DNA of 64,000 nt from Carnobacterium inhibens subsp. inhibens DSM 13024 (GTDB lineage Bacteria > Bacillota > Bacilli > Lactobacillales > Carnobacteriaceae). How positions within the stretch are numbered: the stretch's first letter is position 1; every line of letters begins with the position of its first letter. The stretch is from NCBI RefSeq assembly GCF_000746825.1, contig NZ_JQIV01000006.1, forward strand, positions 1,480,784 to 1,544,783, in the 5' to 3' direction. Below, piece after piece: positions 36,637 to 45,332 of this stretch. Below the pieces are notes generated by a model, which was not told the origin of the DNA, searched no databases, and was given only the letters and a program-made list of their open reading frames with translations. The translations under genes and the position numbers were made by a program.

Positions 36637-37503
36637 ATGGTAAAGGTCTATCAGCGTGAAACGAAATCAATCATTGAACCTAAGGAATATCAAGCAGCAT
36701 GGCTAAAACGATTGTATCAAACAAAGTTGGGAAACGTTTTGCTTTCCATGGTTACTTCTCCATTATTTTCAATCGTGTGGACAGCTATTGACCACACACG
36801 ACTTTCTAAAAATAAAATCGCTCCGTTTGTCAAAGAATATGACATCAACTTAAGCGATTACGAATCAAAAAACTACCAGTCTTTTGCAAAATTCTTTATC
36901 CGAAAATTAAAAGCGGCTAACATTCACGTAAGTCCGTCTAATCGCGTTTGCGCTGTTGCGCAAGCGAAACTATTAACTGTTCCCATTCATAGTGATCAGA
37001 CCTTTACCGTCAAAGGACAGAACTATCGTTTAGAAGATATCCTTCAAGACCGTTCTTCAGCTGATTATTACGAGGGTGGCACACTATTTATTTACCGATT
37101 AGCAGTCGATGATTACCATCGTTATCTGGCTAGTGAAACAGGCTCGGTTATTCATCGTCGCAAAATCCACGGAAAATTACATACAGTCAGAGAAATCGCC
37201 CAACAACACTTTCAATTATTCAAAGAAAATAAAAGAGAATATTGTCTACTTGAAACAAAGAATTTAGGGATGATCATGCAGATGGAAGTTGGAGCGCTTT
37301 TGGTTGGAAAGATTTATAATCAACCATTCGATAGTTATCAGCGAGGTAAAGAAAAAGGCTGGTTTAGCCTAGGTGGGTCCACTATACTGGTGGCTTATCC
37401 AAAGGGAACAGTAACCGTTGATCAAGATATTGATTATTATTCTAATCTAAATATAGAAACTCAAGTCAACATAGGGGAAGGAATTGGTCTGAAAACATGC
37501 TAA
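36637..37503 (+). CDS. psd: Phosphatidylserine decarboxylase family protein
   Basis: 288 residues. The pyruvoyl-forming self-cleavage motif is FSLGGSTILVAYP (LGGST, about residue 248), so Ser becomes the pyruvoyl group. The conserved DDYHRYLA segment supplies the catalytic His, and GQNYRLEDIL is the usual substrate-domain strand. It decarboxylates phosphatidylserine (or an analogue) to the ethanolamine lipid at the membrane. The position directly after the CDP-alcohol transferase (1-nt gap) is the classical PssA-Psd pair. Aminophospholipids of this kind are unusual in lactic acid bacteria. Confidence 0.88.
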   Translation: MVKVYQRETKSIIEPKEYQAAWLKRLYQTKLGNVLLSMVTSPLFSIVWTAIDHTRLSKNKIAPFVKEYDINLSDYESKNYQSFAKFFIRKLKAANIHVSPSNRVCAVAQAKLLTVPIHSDQTFTVKGQNYRLEDILQDRSSADYYEGGTLFIYRLAVDDYHRYLASETGSVIHRRKIHGKLHTVREIAQQHFQLFKENKREYCLLETKNLGMIMQMEVGALLVGKIYNQPFDSYQRGKEKGWFSLGGSTILVAYPKGTVTVDQDIDYYSNLNIETQVNIGEGIGLKTC

Positions 37504-38402
37504 AGAGATTATTAACTTACTATAAAGAAATGTACCCACTGATTCCGCGATTCCTATTAGCAATCATCTACTTTTTTGAAATCTACTTTATCTTACTCCT
37601 CAACGTAGGAAAGTCAGATTTTTCAATAGGAATACAAGAATGGACCGGAGTTTGGACAATATTTACATTTTTGATGGCGCTTAGGATCGCAGATGATTTT
37701 AAAGACTACGAACACGATCAACGACTATTTCCTGATCGAGCACTGCCTTCTGGTAGAGTTAAGAAACGTGATTTAGCTATTGCTTTAGCTGTCATGGTCA
37801 CGATCACTGTTGTGCTCAATGTCATCTTTATGAATAATATAGGCTGGTTTCTCTTTTTATTCATCTATGGAACCTTGATGTCGCTGTGGTTTTTCAGCAA
37901 AGCTAAAATTCAAAAATCATTGCCTTTAGCACTTGTTACCCATAATCCTGTGATGATGGTCATGAATATCTATATCATCACATTCGTTTGTTACAAATAT
38001 CAATTGCCATTGCTATCCCTACCTACTGTTTTGCTGGCATTTACGATGTATTTCCCAAGCTTGATATGGGAAATCAGCCGTAAAATAAGAGCACCCAAAG
38101 ACGAGACAGAATATGTGACATATTCCCAACTCTTCACTTATCAAAAAGCCACACGTTTCGTTCAAGTGCTGACGATTATTGATATTTTAACGAATTTTAT
38201 TTTATTATGGAATATTTCAAAAATCGGCGTCGTTGTTCTATTGGCAAATGTCATCTGGATGACGATTCAATTTCAACAATTCATTCATGATCCGACACGT
38301 TTCAATATCAAAAATCGAGTGGAACGTTATACCTACATTACGGAAACCACGATGGTTCTTTCGGTTACAGCACATCTATTTATACAGGGGTTTGTCCGAT
38401 GA
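37497..38402 (+). CDS. UbiA-family prenyltransferase
   Basis: 301 residues, about eight to nine membrane helices. First Asp-rich motif: RIADDFKDYEHDQ (about 61-73), followed by PDRALPSGRV as in chlorophyll-synthase/DGGGP-synthase-like UbiA proteins. A second site reads WEISRKIRAPKDETEYVTYS (about 189-208). These bind a prenyl diphosphate through Mg. The overlap with psd is 7 nt and with the next gene 4 nt. The acceptor may be the lipid made by the neighbours; no quinone pathway genes are nearby. Confidence 0.85.
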   Translation: MLKRLLTYYKEMYPLIPRFLLAIIYFFEIYFILLLNVGKSDFSIGIQEWTGVWTIFTFLMALRIADDFKDYEHDQRLFPDRALPSGRVKKRDLAIALAVMVTITVVLNVIFMNNIGWFLFLFIYGTLMSLWFFSKAKIQKSLPLALVTHNPVMMVMNIYIITFVCYKYQLPLLSLPTVLLAFTMYFPSLIWEISRKIRAPKDETEYVTYSQLFTYQKATRFVQVLTIIDILTNFILLWNISKIGVVVLLANVIWMTIQFQQFIHDPTRFNIKNRVERYTYITETTMVLSVTAHLFIQGFVR

Positions 38403-40900
38403 AACAACTCACTAACTTTCACCGTCGATCAGTAGGTTCAAAAGCAGCTAATTTGCATCTCATGAAAGAGCAGGGCCTCGTCGTTCCTCCTTTTTCCGTT
38501 TTTTCATTTGATTTTTTTGATCAAACAGATGTACTTACCTTCTTGCAAGAACAGCAAGAAGCATACCATACAGGAAACGATACATTGAATGCATTAAGTC
38601 AACGATTGCAACAGGAATTTAAGGCGAAATTTTTGCAGGAAGATTTTACAGCTATCCATGATTTTAGCAGACACGCATCTGGCAAGCATACCTACTCTGT
38701 GCGATCTTCAGCAAATGTTGAAGACGATGCCTCTGCCTCATTTGCTGGACAATTTTCTACGCGTTTGTTTGTTGAAGTAGATGATTTAGTTGAGGCTGTA
38801 GAGGAAACTCTTTTGTCGTTGTACCAGCCCTCTGCATTGAGTTACTACTTTGAAAATGGCATCTCGTTAGAAGCTGTTAAATTATACGTCATTCTTCAAG
38901 ACATGATTTCAGGAGATTTATCTGGGGTCTATTTTACCGCGAATCCTCAAGGGTTATTGAACGAACAGTTAATTGTTGTCGGCGTTGGCGTTGGTAGCGG
39001 GATCGTTGAAGATAAAGTAGATACAACCATGGTTACGATCCATTCTGATGATCAATTATCTTACTTTGAAACTTCTGGTACTTCTCCAATCTTAACAGAA
39101 AAACAACAAGTCGAGTTAGAAGATATGGCGGAGAAAGTAACGGACATCTTTGGTCCGCGAATGGATATTGAATTTACTTTTTTGAATGACCAACTGTACG
39201 TTTTACAGGCACGTCCTATTACAAAATTGCCTGCAGAACCGGTCACCATTTTAGATAATAGCAATATCGTGGAAAGTTATCCCGGAACAACGACTCCTTT
39301 GACATTCAGTTTCATTCAAGAAGCTTATGGGAGTATTTTTAGAGGTTTGGCCAAGCGTATGCTGAAAAATGATACACAGACACTTCAATCATTTGAGCCT
39401 ACTTTTCAAAATATGATTGCTCAAGTAAACAGCCGTGTATACTATCAAATCAATAATTGGTACAAATTACTTCATCTTCTGCCCTTTTCTAAGCAGATCA
39501 TCCCTATTTGGCAAGATATGTTAGGTGTTCAAGCCACCGATATCTCTGCAATTACAGTAAAAATCAGTCGCTCAACTCGACTGAAAATCATGGGACGCAT
39601 CATTAAGAGTTTCATCCAAGCGCCTCGTTCAATGAAACAACTCGATTCGGATTTTGAAGCGATTTCTGAACATTTCAATCAAACGTATACGCGAGAGGCT
39701 TCATTTGAAGAACTTCATCAATTATTTGAGCAGATCAAACGACAAGTATTGGAACAATGGGATGTCACTTTGATCAATGATCTCTATGCGTTTGTTTATA
39801 CTGGGCTGTTAAAAAAAGTCTGTCCGCCTGAAGAAGTTCAAGAGGAAATAGCCGGGATCGAACAAATTGAAAGTATGAAGCCAGTGTTTGAACTGAATAA
39901 AATCATTTATACCATTCAGGAAGAACAACATAGCGACTATCGAAAAATAATTGAAAGCATTTCTTCGGAACTTGCAGCTGATTTTATTGAGACAGATTTG
40001 CATCCAATCACACAAGATATCCGACGTTTCATTCAACAATTTGGAGATCGAGCTCCAGAAGAATTAAAATTAGAGACGGCAACCTTTCGTAGTCATCCTT
40101 TTTCATTAATTCAACTGATCCAACAGCAATTGGAATTGCCGCAAACAGCGATGCGTACCGAATCTAAAGCAACGGCAACAAACAAATCACGGAATCCATT
40201 GGTGAATGGGCTGAAGAAACGCGCTATGACAGGGATCAAATACAGAGAAAGTTCTCGCTTGAATCGTACGCGAATTTACGGAATGATGCGACTCATCTTT
40301 ATCACTATGGGCGAGCAGTTGGTAAAAGAAAACCGTCTTGAGCAATCAGAGGATGTGTTTTATTTAACGATGACTGAACTTTTCGATTTGGCTAGCCATA
40401 GAGATCTTTCAAATATGCAAACAGAGATACAAAAACGGAAGCATAAACGATTAGTAGATCAGCAATTACCTGCATTCAGCCGGTTGATCTATGCTGGAAG
40501 TATTTTCGAAAAATATCCACAAACGATCAATCAGCAGCAGACAGTCTCGACCAACCAGCAGGACTTCCAAGGAATCGGTTGTTCAAAAGGCATAGTTCGA
40601 GGGCAAGTTTTAGTTGTCGAAGATATTCAAGCCGTTAATGTTCAGCAATCCTATAATAAAATTATCGTCACAAAAATGACGGATCCAGGATGGGTGTATT
40701 TACTGACCCAAGCAAAAGGGATCATTGCGGAAAAAGGCTCGTTATTATCTCATACAGCAATCATCTCTCGCGAATTAGGTATTCCTTCTGTCGTCAATGT
40801 CCAACAAGCCACACAACAACTAACGACTGGAGAATGGATTGAAATAAACGGACAGACCGGCCTGATCAAACGTTTGGAGGATGAAAATGATTACTCATAA
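38399..40900 (+). CDS. PEP-synthase/rifampin-phosphotransferase-like enzyme, copy 2
   Basis: 833 residues, same architecture as the enzyme at 33574-36024 but only distantly similar. The N terminus begins with the GSKAANLHLM motif. The ATP-grasp segment is YSVRSSANVEDDASASFAGQF (about 100-120), with YVLQARPITK near 274. The C-terminal phosphohistidine loop is EKGSLLSHTAIISRELGIPSVV (His about 784). Domain order and length are those of rifampin phosphotransferase and PEP synthase. It is coupled by ATGA overlap to the UbiA gene. Having two such enzymes in one operon suggests two phosphorylation events or substrates. Neither is identified. Confidence 0.85.
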   Translation: MKQLTNFHRRSVGSKAANLHLMKEQGLVVPPFSVFSFDFFDQTDVLTFLQEQQEAYHTGNDTLNALSQRLQQEFKAKFLQEDFTAIHDFSRHASGKHTYSVRSSANVEDDASASFAGQFSTRLFVEVDDLVEAVEETLLSLYQPSALSYYFENGISLEAVKLYVILQDMISGDLSGVYFTANPQGLLNEQLIVVGVGVGSGIVEDKVDTTMVTIHSDDQLSYFETSGTSPILTEKQQVELEDMAEKVTDIFGPRMDIEFTFLNDQLYVLQARPITKLPAEPVTILDNSNIVESYPGTTTPLTFSFIQEAYGSIFRGLAKRMLKNDTQTLQSFEPTFQNMIAQVNSRVYYQINNWYKLLHLLPFSKQIIPIWQDMLGVQATDISAITVKISRSTRLKIMGRIIKSFIQAPRSMKQLDSDFEAISEHFNQTYTREASFEELHQLFEQIKRQVLEQWDVTLINDLYAFVYTGLLKKVCPPEEVQEEIAGIEQIESMKPVFELNKIIYTIQEEQHSDYRKIIESISSELAADFIETDLHPITQDIRRFIQQFGDRAPEELKLETATFRSHPFSLIQLIQQQLELPQTAMRTESKATATNKSRNPLVNGLKKRAMTGIKYRESSRLNRTRIYGMMRLIFITMGEQLVKENRLEQSEDVFYLTMTELFDLASHRDLSNMQTEIQKRKHKRLVDQQLPAFSRLIYAGSIFEKYPQTINQQQTVSTNQQDFQGIGCSKGIVRGQVLVVEDIQAVNVQQSYNKIIVTKMTDPGWVYLLTQAKGIIAEKGSLLSHTAIISRELGIPSVVNVQQATQQLTTGEWIEINGQTGLIKRLEDENDYS

Positions 40901-41972
40901 TTCTTTAAAAATCATTCCAGTGTTTTCAGGTGAAAAATCAGAAACCGATTTCCTGCAATTCCCACAACGAATTTATAAAAAAGAGGAATTGATGCAATCC
41001 GTCTCAGAGGAACAAGCACAGATCAGTGGACAGCATCCGTTGAGTCCAACCTATACTTTCCAAGCATTCAATGGTTACCAAGAGGGTCAAATGGTAATTC
41101 GCGGGGCTCTAATAAAACCGCATCACTTGGAAGACTATTACTTAGGGTATTTTGAAGCAGTAGATGATGTAACCGTCATGATTCAGTTTATCCAAACACT
41201 GAGTGAAAAAGTACGAGACAAAAATGTGCAGCGCATCATTGGTCCTGTTCAAGGAAGTTTCTGGCTAGGCTATCGAATGAAAGTTAAAGGATTTGAACGA
41301 GCGCCATTTACGAGTGAACCGCACAATCCATCGTATTATCCGAAGTTATGGCAAGCGGCCGGTTTTAAAGAGGTCGAACACTACACGTCAAATTTTTATC
41401 GTTCGATTCCACCTCAATATGAATCAAAAAAACTAGCCAAACGTTATCAATTATTTGTGGAAAAAGGTTATCGTTTTGTTTCTCCTAAACCAGAAGATTG
41501 GCCAACCGTTTCGCTTGAAGTCTTTGAACTTTTAAGAGTACTCTACAAAGACTTTCCATTGTATCAAGAGGTTACAGCTGAACAGTTTAGTCAAATTTTT
41601 GCCGATTTAAAACAAGTGATCGATTTTTCTATGGTGAAGTTGGCCTACAAAGATCAGCAGCTTGTTGGCTTTTTGATTACTTTGCCGGATCATGGCAATT
41701 TGATTTATCAAAAAATGAATCTGCTAAATCTAGCGAAAATTATTTATAAAAAATGGCGTGCTAAACGTTATGTCATTCTGTATTTAGGTGTAGACTCTAA
41801 GCATCTGGGTTTGGGATTGGCGATGTCCTATCCGGTTTTCAAACAGGTAAAACAACGCAAAGCAGAAGTAGTTGCTGCATTGATCCATGAAAATACGGTA
41901 ACAAACCGATATGTGACAGAGATGCAGGAAGATTCTCATGCTTACAGCTTATGGATGCTGGAATTAAAGTAA
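40887..41972 (+). CDS. GNAT-like acyltransferase, last gene of the cluster
   Basis: 361 residues from ATG 40887, preferred over ATG 40881 because GGAGG (40876-40880) needs the spacing. The middle part reads IIGPVQGSFWLGYRMKVKGF and TSEPHNPSYYPKLWQAAGFKE. This pattern of GP...HNPxYYxxLxxxxGF recurs in YghO-like N-acyltransferases. The C-terminal GNAT-like half has GVDSKHLGLGLAMSYPV and NTVTNRYVTEM. It may N-acylate the amino head group made by psd; this is inference. It overlaps the previous gene by 14 nt and ends 70 nt before a terminator. Confidence 0.7.
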   Translation: MITHNSLKIIPVFSGEKSETDFLQFPQRIYKKEELMQSVSEEQAQISGQHPLSPTYTFQAFNGYQEGQMVIRGALIKPHHLEDYYLGYFEAVDDVTVMIQFIQTLSEKVRDKNVQRIIGPVQGSFWLGYRMKVKGFERAPFTSEPHNPSYYPKLWQAAGFKEVEHYTSNFYRSIPPQYESKKLAKRYQLFVEKGYRFVSPKPEDWPTVSLEVFELLRVLYKDFPLYQEVTAEQFSQIFADLKQVIDFSMVKLAYKDQQLVGFLITLPDHGNLIYQKMNLLNLAKIIYKKWRAKRYVILYLGVDSKHLGLGLAMSYPVFKQVKQRKAEVVAALIHENTVTNRYVTEMQEDSHAYSLWMLELK

Positions 41973-42041
41973 ACAAAGCTGGGGCGAAATTTAGAAAAAT
42001 CAAACGATCTCACCAATCATATGATGTGCTTTACTGCATAA

Positions 42042-42080
42042 AAAGACCCCAAAAGCTAAGCTTTTGGGGTCTTTGGCTTA
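42042..42080 (-). terminator. Bidirectional terminator between the lipid-type cluster and the next operon
   Basis: AAAGACCCCAAAAGCT (42042-42057) pairs with AGCTTTTGGGGTCTTT (42059-42074), essentially a perfect hairpin. The T run is better on the minus strand but it serves both convergent units. Confidence 0.88.
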
Positions 42081-42081
42081 A

Positions 42082-42735
42082 TTATTTTAAATTACGGACA
42101 GCTTCTTCAACAGCTGTATTACCAGATAGAACTTCAAATTCTTGTTTGATCGTGTTGTCATTATGAAGTACCGAAATCAACGTTTTAGCTATATCTTGGC
42201 GTGGAACTTCATTAATGTCTTGTCCCATACCAACTTTTATTTGATTAGTACCAGGTTCATCAACTAGTATACCAGGATGCACAATCGTCCAATCTAGATC
42301 TGTACGATTTTTTAACCATTCATCCGCATAGTTTTTTGCGATGGTGTAAATTTGTAAATCCTGTTCTTGAGACATGGCTTCACGTCCAGTACGGAATGTG
42401 CTGACCATAACAAAACGTTTAACGCCAGCTTGTTCTGCAGCCGTCATTGCTTTAATGGCTCCATCTAAGTCAATCAAAATGGTTTTGTCCAAACCACTTC
42501 CACCAGCTCCAGCACTGAAGATAACTGCATCGACATTTTTCATAGCGTCTGCCAATTCATCTACTGAATTTTTAACAAGATCTAAGAGAACCGTTTCAAT
42601 TCCTCGTTCTTCGAAGAAACTAACTTGTTCAGCCTTACGGATCATTGCGATTTCTTCAATAGCAGAATCCTCTTTTGTAAAATCTGCAAAATGACGAGCT
42701 ACTTTCCCATTGGCACCTACAACTAGTACTTTCAT
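42082..42735 (-). CDS. NAD(P)H-binding SDR-like protein (YhfK type)
   Basis: 217 residues with N-terminal VLVVGANGKVARHF (Rossmann glycine motif), VDAVIFSAGAGG, a VKRFVMVSTFRTG strand, and the DLDWTIVHPGIL segment typical of NAD(P)H-binding atypical SDRs such as YhfK. Residues YTIAKNYADEWL may hold the Tyr/Lys pair. Substrate unknown. It lies 55 nt downstream of an aldo-keto reductase gene, likely co-transcribed. Confidence 0.85.
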   Translation of the reverse strand: MKVLVVGANGKVARHFADFTKEDSAIEEIAMIRKAEQVSFFEERGIETVLLDLVKNSVDELADAMKNVDAVIFSAGAGGSGLDKTILIDLDGAIKAMTAAEQAGVKRFVMVSTFRTGREAMSQEQDLQIYTIAKNYADEWLKNRTDLDWTIVHPGILVDEPGTNQIKVGMGQDINEVPRQDIAKTLISVLHNDNTIKQEFEVLSGNTAVEEAVRNLK

Positions 42736-42790
42736 TTAAAAACTCCTTTCAATAAATAATTCAGCTTACATTTAGTATAACGCATATCAC

Positions 42791-43663
42791 TTACTTTTTG
42801 TTGTATTGTGAACTAAACACAGGCATGACCTGATCGTCACCATAAGTTTCGATAAGCGGCAACTCATTTAACGTATTAATATCCTCTTCAGAGATTGTAA
42901 AGTCGATATCGGCATTCGATTTCATATGATCCTTACTAGTCGTTTTAGGTAAAGCAACTGTGCCTAATTGTAAGACATAGCGAATACTTAATTGAGCAGG
43001 TGAAGCCTTATACTTTTCAGCCATCTCTTTAACAACTGGATGATCAAGAATAGCTCCGTGAGCAATTGGTGAGTAAGCTTCGACAATGATGTCTTGGCTT
43101 TGACAATACTTAATGACGTCGGTTGGAACATTCGTAATGTGTGCAAGAACTTGGTTTACCATTGGTTTGACTTTTCCGTTATTGATCAAGTTTTCCAAGT
43201 CTGCTTGCTCAAAATTAGACACACCGATTGCGCGTAATTTGCCTGCTTCATACGCTTCTTCTAAAGCACGCCATGCTTCCAAATTCCCTTCGAAGTAATG
43301 GTTGCCATCACGGAAATTTGCCCAAGGCTGCGGACTATGAATAATCATTAAGTCGATATAATCCACATTTAAAAGTTCAAGTGATTTCTCAATTGCTTTA
43401 ACCGCTTCCTCATAATTTTTGATATCGCCTTCGAGTTTCGTAGTGACAAAAATATCTTCACGGTTAACACCTGACTCTTTAAGACCATGACCTACACCTT
43501 CTTCATTTAGGTAAGCTTCAGCTGTGTCAATATGACGGTAACCTGAATCAAGGGCATCTTTTACAACTTGAACAACTGCTTCATTATCTATCATCCAAGT
43601 TCCTAAACCTAATTTAGGAATTTCAACTCCATTTGCTAATGTATACGTTTCGTTTACTACCAT
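42791..43663 (-). CDS. Aldo/keto reductase (AKR5-like)
   Basis: 290 residues. Core motifs: LGLGTWMI, GYRHIDTAEAYLNEEGVG (catalytic Asp and Tyr), DIFVTTKL (catalytic Lys), DYIDLMIIHSP (catalytic His), and the NADPH-binding ALPKTTSKDHM. It is similar to 2,5-diketo-gluconate/glyoxal reductases (YvgN, YtbE). It lies upstream of the SDR-like gene and downstream of an acetyltransferase gene, 41 nt apart. The LysR regulator on the other side is divergent. Confidence 0.92.
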   Translation of the reverse strand: MVVNETYTLANGVEIPKLGLGTWMIDNEAVVQVVKDALDSGYRHIDTAEAYLNEEGVGHGLKESGVNREDIFVTTKLEGDIKNYEEAVKAIEKSLELLNVDYIDLMIIHSPQPWANFRDGNHYFEGNLEAWRALEEAYEAGKLRAIGVSNFEQADLENLINNGKVKPMVNQVLAHITNVPTDVIKYCQSQDIIVEAYSPIAHGAILDHPVVKEMAEKYKASPAQLSIRYVLQLGTVALPKTTSKDHMKSNADIDFTISEEDINTLNELPLIETYGDDQVMPVFSSQYNKK

Positions 43664-43704
43664 TTTCAGTTCCTTCTTTCTATCTCTTTTTATTTTTCAA
43701 CAGA

Positions 43705-44268
43705 TTAATGAAAGACGATTTCTTTAGTGATTTTCGCAGGTGTACCCGCAACAATCACATTGTCTGGTACATCTTTAGTGACTGTAGCATCTGCTGCAAC
43801 AATAACATTTTTACCAATTGTTACGCCAGGCAGAACGGTTACGTTTGCTCCGATCCAAGCATTCTTTTTGATTCGAATCGAATCCACGATGATTCCTCTT
43901 CTTTTTGCTGGATCCACTAAATGGTTCACTGTGAGCAAACGCGCGCCAGGTCCAATCAAGACATCATCTTCAAGATAAATACCGCCTAAATCAACAAATG
44001 TGACGTTTTGATTGATAAAAATATTTTTCCCAAATGAAATGTGTTTTCCAAAGTCTGTGTAAAAAGGCAACGATACAGTAACCGAAGAATCAATCGATTC
44101 CCCCGTAATTTTTTCAAGAGAAGTTCGAACCTCTGCGGTAGTATGGTAACCGGTATTCAATTCCATGACTAACCTTTCGTTTCCTGCCTTCTGCTCATGT
44201 ATTTCTTCAAAATAAGAGGATCCTTTCACTATTTCTTTCCTAATAATTCGGCTTAATAAGTCTTTCAT
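43705..44268 (-). CDS. Hexapeptide-repeat sugar O-acetyltransferase (maltose/galactoside type)
   Basis: 187 residues. The left-handed beta-helix repeats run from about 65 to 180 (IGPGARLLTVNH with catalytic His, then IGANVTVLPGVTIGKNVIVAADATVTKDV, then AGTPAKI). The N-terminal helices are those of maltose/galactoside acetyltransferases. It acetylates a sugar or xenobiotic using acetyl-CoA. It is divergent from a LysR gene and leads a three-gene minus-strand unit. Confidence 0.88.
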   Translation of the reverse strand: MKDLLSRIIRKEIVKGSSYFEEIHEQKAGNERLVMELNTGYHTTAEVRTSLEKITGESIDSSVTVSLPFYTDFGKHISFGKNIFINQNVTFVDLGGIYLEDDVLIGPGARLLTVNHLVDPAKRRGIIVDSIRIKKNAWIGANVTVLPGVTIGKNVIVAADATVTKDVPDNVIVAGTPAKITKEIVFH

Positions 44269-44392
44269 AGCTCTTCACCACCTATATCGTTATTTCTTGT
44301 TAAACCTATAATACTAAGATAAACTGAATCTGACTAATACTTATATAGCATACGCAGCTATGCTTTTTAACTATACATAGGAGGGATACATA

Positions 44393-45268
44393 TTGGATTT
44401 TCGTGTATTAAATTATTTTTTGACGGTGGCTCAAGAAAAAACAATTAGTAAAGCAGCAGAATCCTTACATCTGTCTCAACCGACCTTATCTAAGCAACTA
44501 AAAGAACTAGAAGAAGAATTAGGCGTTCAATTGTTTACTCGCGGAAACCGCGAAATCACCTTAACTGAAGATGGGCACTATTTGGTGAACCGTGGTAAAG
44601 AGATCCTTTCATTAGTCGATACCACAATGACAAACTTATCGAGTAACGAAACGATCAGTGGGGAAATCGTCATTGGCGGTGGCGAAACCAAAGCCATGCA
44701 ATTTATAGCTGAAAGTGTACGTGTCTTAACTGAAGAATATCCTGATGTAAAGATCCATTTATATAGTGGAAATGCAGACGATGTTTCTGAGAAATTGGAC
44801 AAGGGGATCTTGGATTTTGGGATCGTCATCGATCCAGTAGAAAAGAAAAAATACGATTACTTAAGACTGCCTAGAACTGATCAATGGGGCATTTTATTCC
44901 ACAAAGACCATCCTTATGCAAAAAAGAAAGCTATCTTACCTGAAGATCTAAAGTCTCTTTCGCTCTTTGTTTCAAGCCAATCTTTAGTTGATGATCAAAT
45001 CGGTGAATGGCTAGGGAAAAATCTCGACAGTCAACAAATCATCGGCACCTATAACCTTTTGTATAATGCCTCGATCATGATAAAAGAAGGTATAGGTTGC
45101 GCACTATGTATTGATGGGATCATAAACACTCAAGGAACAGATTTAACATTTGTTCCACTAAAACCCAATTTAGAGGCTAGCTTAAATATAATATGGAAAA
45201 AGAATGCTATTCTTTCAAAAGCAGCAGCTGTATTCATAAAAACGATTCAAACTTCTATCCGTTTGTAG
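44393..45268 (+). CDS. LysR-family transcriptional regulator
   Basis: 291 residues: winged HTH at 1-60 (FLTVAQEKTISKAAESLHLSQPTLSKQL) and a substrate-binding effector domain from about 90. The start is TTG 44393, 6 nt after AGGAGGGA. It is divergent from the acetyltransferase, aldo-keto reductase and SDR-like genes and is their likely regulator. The YdeI gene follows 64 nt downstream on the same strand. Confidence 0.92.
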   Translation: MDFRVLNYFLTVAQEKTISKAAESLHLSQPTLSKQLKELEEELGVQLFTRGNREITLTEDGHYLVNRGKEILSLVDTTMTNLSSNETISGEIVIGGGETKAMQFIAESVRVLTEEYPDVKIHLYSGNADDVSEKLDKGILDFGIVIDPVEKKKYDYLRLPRTDQWGILFHKDHPYAKKKAILPEDLKSLSLFVSSQSLVDDQIGEWLGKNLDSQQIIGTYNLLYNASIMIKEGIGCALCIDGIINTQGTDLTFVPLKPNLEASLNIIWKKNAILSKAAAVFIKTIQTSIRL

Positions 45269-45332
45269 CAGCCTTCCAATATACTATCGTCATTCTATTA
45301 CCCATTCCTAATTAGAAAGGATCTACTCAAAA

